In this document: positions 27,874-30,000 of the stretch, one piece after another
How the letters are laid out: each line of letters begins with the position of its first letter
Position numbering within the stretch: position 1 is the first letter of the stretch
DNA from: Symbiodinium natans
Lineage: Eukaryota > Sar > Dinophyceae > Suessiales > Symbiodiniaceae
DNA length: 30,000 bases
Assembly: GCA_905221605.1 (NCBI GenBank)
Contig: CAJNDS010001646.1
Span: forward strand, 400,001 to 430,000
Direction of reading: 5' to 3'
Notes under the pieces: generated by a model
What the model was told of the DNA's origin: nothing
What the model saw: only the letters and a program-made list of their open reading frames with translations
Database searches by the model: none
Made by a program: the position numbers and the translations under genes

Positions 27874-28057
27874 TCATTTCATCAGAAACTGATCTCTCTT
27901 CCCTATAGGAGCATCCATCGGGTTGGGACAAAGCTCTGAGGTTTCCCGGAGCTTCGATTCGAGGCTAGCCCGCAAAAACGTGCTTGCCTTCCACCGACCG
28001 CCACATAACAGCGGCGACAGCTCCTCCAGCGGCTGCGGTTCCGGCAACCAAAGCCAT
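27874..28057 (-). CDS. Small leader-marked gene, 43 codons in two exons
   Basis: A minus-strand ATG at 28057-28055 lies 38 nt behind a spliced-leader relic (28095-28116). Exon 28057-27988 encodes MALVAGTAAAGGAVAAVMWR plus SVE, a signal-anchor-like Ala/Gly/Val segment. A GC donor (GCAAGC at 27987) and CTCAG acceptor at 27937-27936 define a 52-nt intron. Exon 27935-27874 restores the codon (Glu) and reads LCPNPMDAPIGKRDQFLMK before TGA. Without splicing the frame stops at TAG 27967-27965. The predicted product is a small single-pass or secreted peptide of unknown function. A GC-AG intron and a genomic leader relic both fit a dinoflagellate retroposed gene. Confidence 0.42.
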
Positions 28058-28094
28058 CACTGTGTGCTTTGGACACGGGAGACAGGGCGGCAAG

Positions 28095-28116
28095 ATTGAG
28101 CCAAAGTGCCTGCCTT
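28095..28116 (-). other. Relic of the dinoflagellate spliced leader
   Basis: On the minus strand TTTGGCTCAA (28105-28096) is identical to ten consecutive bases near the 3' end of the 22-nt dinoflagellate leader. Over the full length about 16 of 22 positions agree. Dinoflagellate mRNAs receive this leader by trans-splicing; genomic relics upstream of start codons are known to mark genes that passed through an mRNA stage. Confidence 0.45.
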
Positions 28117-28340
28117 CAGGGCAGCGGAGCGGAGTGAAAAATGATACATTGGCTCCATTTGTCTGACGTTCATTCCTTCTGGACATACCCTGCGCGACTC
28201 GCACAGACAACCACAAAAAGATATCAAAGAAAGCAGAGCCCAGTCCGAAAGCCCTAGTGATTCCAGGAAGCCCCCCCCCCTCTCAAATCTGGGAGAGTAA
28301 GCTGATGAGCGTGAGAGTTGCGTGGGGGGGGAGAGGGGGG

Positions 28341-28526
28341 GAGGAACGTATTGTTGCTTTTGGGGGCATTGATTTAATTCGGGCAATAATTCGGGGGCCA
28401 CAAAAAGTCTCAAATTTTTGAGGCCCGGGATTGATAAAACGCATCGAAGGCGGCGCTGCCTGTGCTAACGATGCGCGCGGTGATGTTGCTTCCCAATCCA
28501 GCGGCCTCAAGGCGTTCGGGACATGA
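28341..28526 (+). pseudogene. Plus-strand frame with one internal stop, unknown
   Basis: A single frame reads EERIVAFGGIDLIRAIIRGP and QKVSNF, then TGA at 28419-28421, then GPGLIKRIEGGAACANDARG and DVASQSSGLKAFGT to a second TGA. Both halves look protein-like and stay in the same frame, as expected for a recently broken gene, though a minus-strand frame is open across the whole segment. The family is not recognised. It is oriented divergently from the leader-marked mini-gene. Confidence 0.27.
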
Positions 28527-28649
28527 ATGGACATGGTACCTAAAGACTCTGATGTGGTTCCTTTTTCAGTGTTTTTAGTGGTTTACTATAAGACTTAACG
28601 GAAAAACCATATAGGTAAATTATGGCCCTGTCTGGGCACCGAATACATA

Positions 28650-28671
28650 TAGATAGATAGATAGATAGATA
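28650..28671 (+). repeat. (GATA)n microsatellite
   Basis: Five GATA units in an AT-rich stretch (28545-28720) without gene signal. Confidence 0.9.
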
Positions 28672-28915
28672 TTAAAACATATGTACATATACATATAACA
28701 TACACAAATAAAAAAAGGCCCTGCGGCCCGCATTGTCATATGTGATCCCCGAAAGGCTGCCGTAACAGAGAACCTCCCCGACATCCTCCACAGCCTCAGG
28801 GCACATTGTCAGAGATCCTCAAAGCCTGTTACCCTGTAAACCCTACAAAAACCCCTATAAGCACGACAAAAACCAAATCAGAAACAAACCCACCCTCCCG
28901 ACCCACTGCCGTCTA

Positions 28916-28936
28916 CCCTAAACCCTAAACCCTAAA
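28916..28936 (-). repeat. CCCTAAA x3
   Basis: Three heptamers, preceded at 28833-28860 by diverged CCCTGTAAACCC units. No exon assigned on the minus strand below it. Confidence 0.85.
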
Positions 28937-29027
28937 GCCTCTACCAGAAGCTGCTGGGAAGCGGGCCAAGTAAGGCCAGGTTCCGAGACCCAAATCGGAT
29001 CCCCTGAAGTGGGACCTGGAGAGTTTT

Positions 29028-29150
29028 GGGGTTTTAGGGTGCAAGGGTTTAGGGAGCTTAGGGGAGTTTGGGGTTTAGGGGTTTAGGGTTTTAGGGTTCC
29101 GGGTTTAGGGAGTTTCGAGTTTTGGAGGGACTGGCGTTTGGGGTTTAGGT
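29028..29150 (+). repeat. Long degenerate TTTAGGG tract
   Basis: Over a dozen imperfect units (TTTAGGG, TTTGGGG, TTTAGGGAG). It runs up to a pyrimidine-rich acceptor at 29170-29183 in front of an exon candidate. Confidence 0.85.
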
Positions 29151-29183
29151 GTGGGGGGGGAAAATCCGCTTTTTCCTCTTTAG

Positions 29184-29309
29184 ACCTCCTTACATGGTTG
29201 CCGTTGTTTACTGGGGCCCCGCAAGTACCCTGTTCATCTGGGAATGTACTACTACGTTGACATGCTTGACATTCCATTCTGCTTGGGCCACCCTGCTGCG
29301 TTGCAGAAC
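29184..29309 (+). CDS. Well-bounded internal exon candidate, unknown protein
   Basis: Acceptor CCGCTTTTTCCTCTTTAG (AG at 29182-29183) and donor GTAAGA (29310) enclose exactly 42 codons, phase 0 at both ends: TSLHGCRCLLGPRKYPVHLG, then MYYYVDMLDIPFCLGHPAAL, then QN. These are the best canonical splice signals in the window. An upstream GGCCAA|GTAAGG at 28968-28969 is phase 0 in one frame, making the telomere-like tract (29028-29150) part of a 215-nt intron. The family is not recognised; the Tyr-rich GMYYYVDMLDIPF core should be searchable. Other frames are also open. Confidence 0.42.
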
Positions 29310-29395
29310 GTAAGAAAGCGCTACAGCCCTACAGATTGATATCCTCACTAAACCGCAATACACGTTGCTTACAACCCCTCCTGAGTCCACTCCTG

Positions 29396-29577
29396 TCACG
29401 ACCATCCGATAGAGACCTGCTGCCTGCATTGCTCCGCAATGCTCCGCAGACCTACATCAGCTAGCTTGAAGCCTCCCAAAACGTGTCGCGTGGGCAGCTC
29501 GCCCCGTTTGCTCCCTTTCTGCTTGGGTTCCCCAAGCCTCAGATCTAAGGCTCCCAATATGAACCCCGAAATCCTTC
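29396..29577 (-). CDS. Candidate terminal exon behind a CCCTAAA tract
   Basis: On the minus strand a diverged TTTAGGG tract (plus 29606-29630) precedes GCAATATAG and then an open segment of about 59 codons, including RISGFILGALDLRLGEPKQK and GGFKLADVGLRSIAEQCRQQ, to TGA. The family is not recognised. A short upstream frame with an ATG (MAAGSGIQ, near 29662) precedes the tract. The last 370 nt of the window hold no other supported gene. Confidence 0.27.
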
Positions 29578-30000
29578 TATATTGCAATACGAACCGCCAA
29601 GGGGACCCTAAACCCTAAGCCCTAAACCGTCTGGGCAAACCTTGGATCCCGGACCCAGCGGCCATGAGCCCGCTTCGGATAGCGCTGCGTGTGGCGGCGG
29701 TAAGGACCGTACCAGACCCTGCGGCCAGAGTGGGGTAGAACCCTCAGGCTCAAAATAGCCCCAAAAACCTTATCCAAGAAGGCCTTTGGGCCCAAAAACC
29801 CTAAAAGAAGTGTCCTTGGAGCCTTGAATTTTGGGTTAGGGTCTAAGGTCTATGGGTCTATAGAGGACTTCTGCATGGCTTCTAAGGTTTAAACCCTTAG
29901 AGGGTTTCGTGGATTTCTTTCGTATTGCGGGGGCTGCTGAATCCAAGTTGGAGCTCACATTGTTGGAATACGGGGGCCAGAGCTGGTCGAGTCACACTCC

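Noticed and set aside
1-30000. Eimeria-type repeat-rich (R) segment
   Set aside because: Scattered AAACCCT fits, but the CAG arrays and polyglutamine frames expected there are absent, while the leader relic and TIR-like blocks fit a dinoflagellate.

Overview
The window looks like nuclear DNA of a dinoflagellate, most likely a Symbiodiniaceae-type alga. The reasons are: roughly balanced GC outside one AT island; plant/alveolate-type TTTAGGG heptamers scattered in both orientations over almost the whole window; a degenerate copy of the dinoflagellate spliced leader just upstream of a small ORF (28095-28116); a possible GC-AG intron behind it; and two short minus-strand exons that resemble blocks of a large dinoflagellate family of TIR-like proteins (1752-1827, 4754-4842). 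No rRNA, tRNA, snRNA, CRISPR array, prokaryotic operon, reverse transcriptase or transposase was recognised. A coccidian such as Eimeria, which also carries scattered AAACCCT repeats, is the main alternative, but the CAG arrays expected there are missing.

There is no long conventional gene. The longest ORFs run through homopolymers and transposon copies and look spurious. What can be supported is a series of short exon-like open segments, many bordered by plausible splice sites and many ending in a stop codon. All are weak as single predictions, none was confirmed by homology search, and most have competing frames.

Layout. 0-5.5 kb: short exon candidates, the two TIR-like exons, a 70-nt G homopolymer and a broken membrane-segment fragment. 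5.5-9.5 kb: short inverted-repeat elements, a frameshifted minus-strand segment (7.8-8.1 kb), and exons next to heptamer tracts at 7.2 and 9.1 kb. 10-14.5 kb: a 10-bp minisatellite, a neat two-exon model at 10.8-11.1 kb, a telomere-variant array (12.7-12.85 kb), a minus-strand model at 13.2-13.7 kb and a C-terminal exon at 14.2 kb. 14.6-17.4 kb: a MITE, microsatellites and a two-part frame split by a 28-nt heptamer tract. 17.5-18.65 kb: a 1.1-kb AT-rich island built largely from 8-bp units. 19.2-19.5 kb: compound microsatellite. 20-26.1 kb: several exon candidates, including two models whose short introns are made almost wholly of TTTAGGG-like sequence. 26.5-30 kb: two more MITEs, a leader-marked mini-gene, a frame with an internal stop and two terminal exon candidates.

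The most interesting pattern is that TTTAGGG-like tracts repeatedly lie exactly where an intron would be needed. The heptamer carries its own donor-like GTTTAG and acceptor-like TTTAG. At 9.14, 10.96, 23.56 and 25.92 kb, removing a 51-82-nt GT...AG tract joins two open segments in phase. This suggests telomere-repeat-derived introns, but it rests on hand inspection with free choice of frame and splice site and needs RNA evidence.
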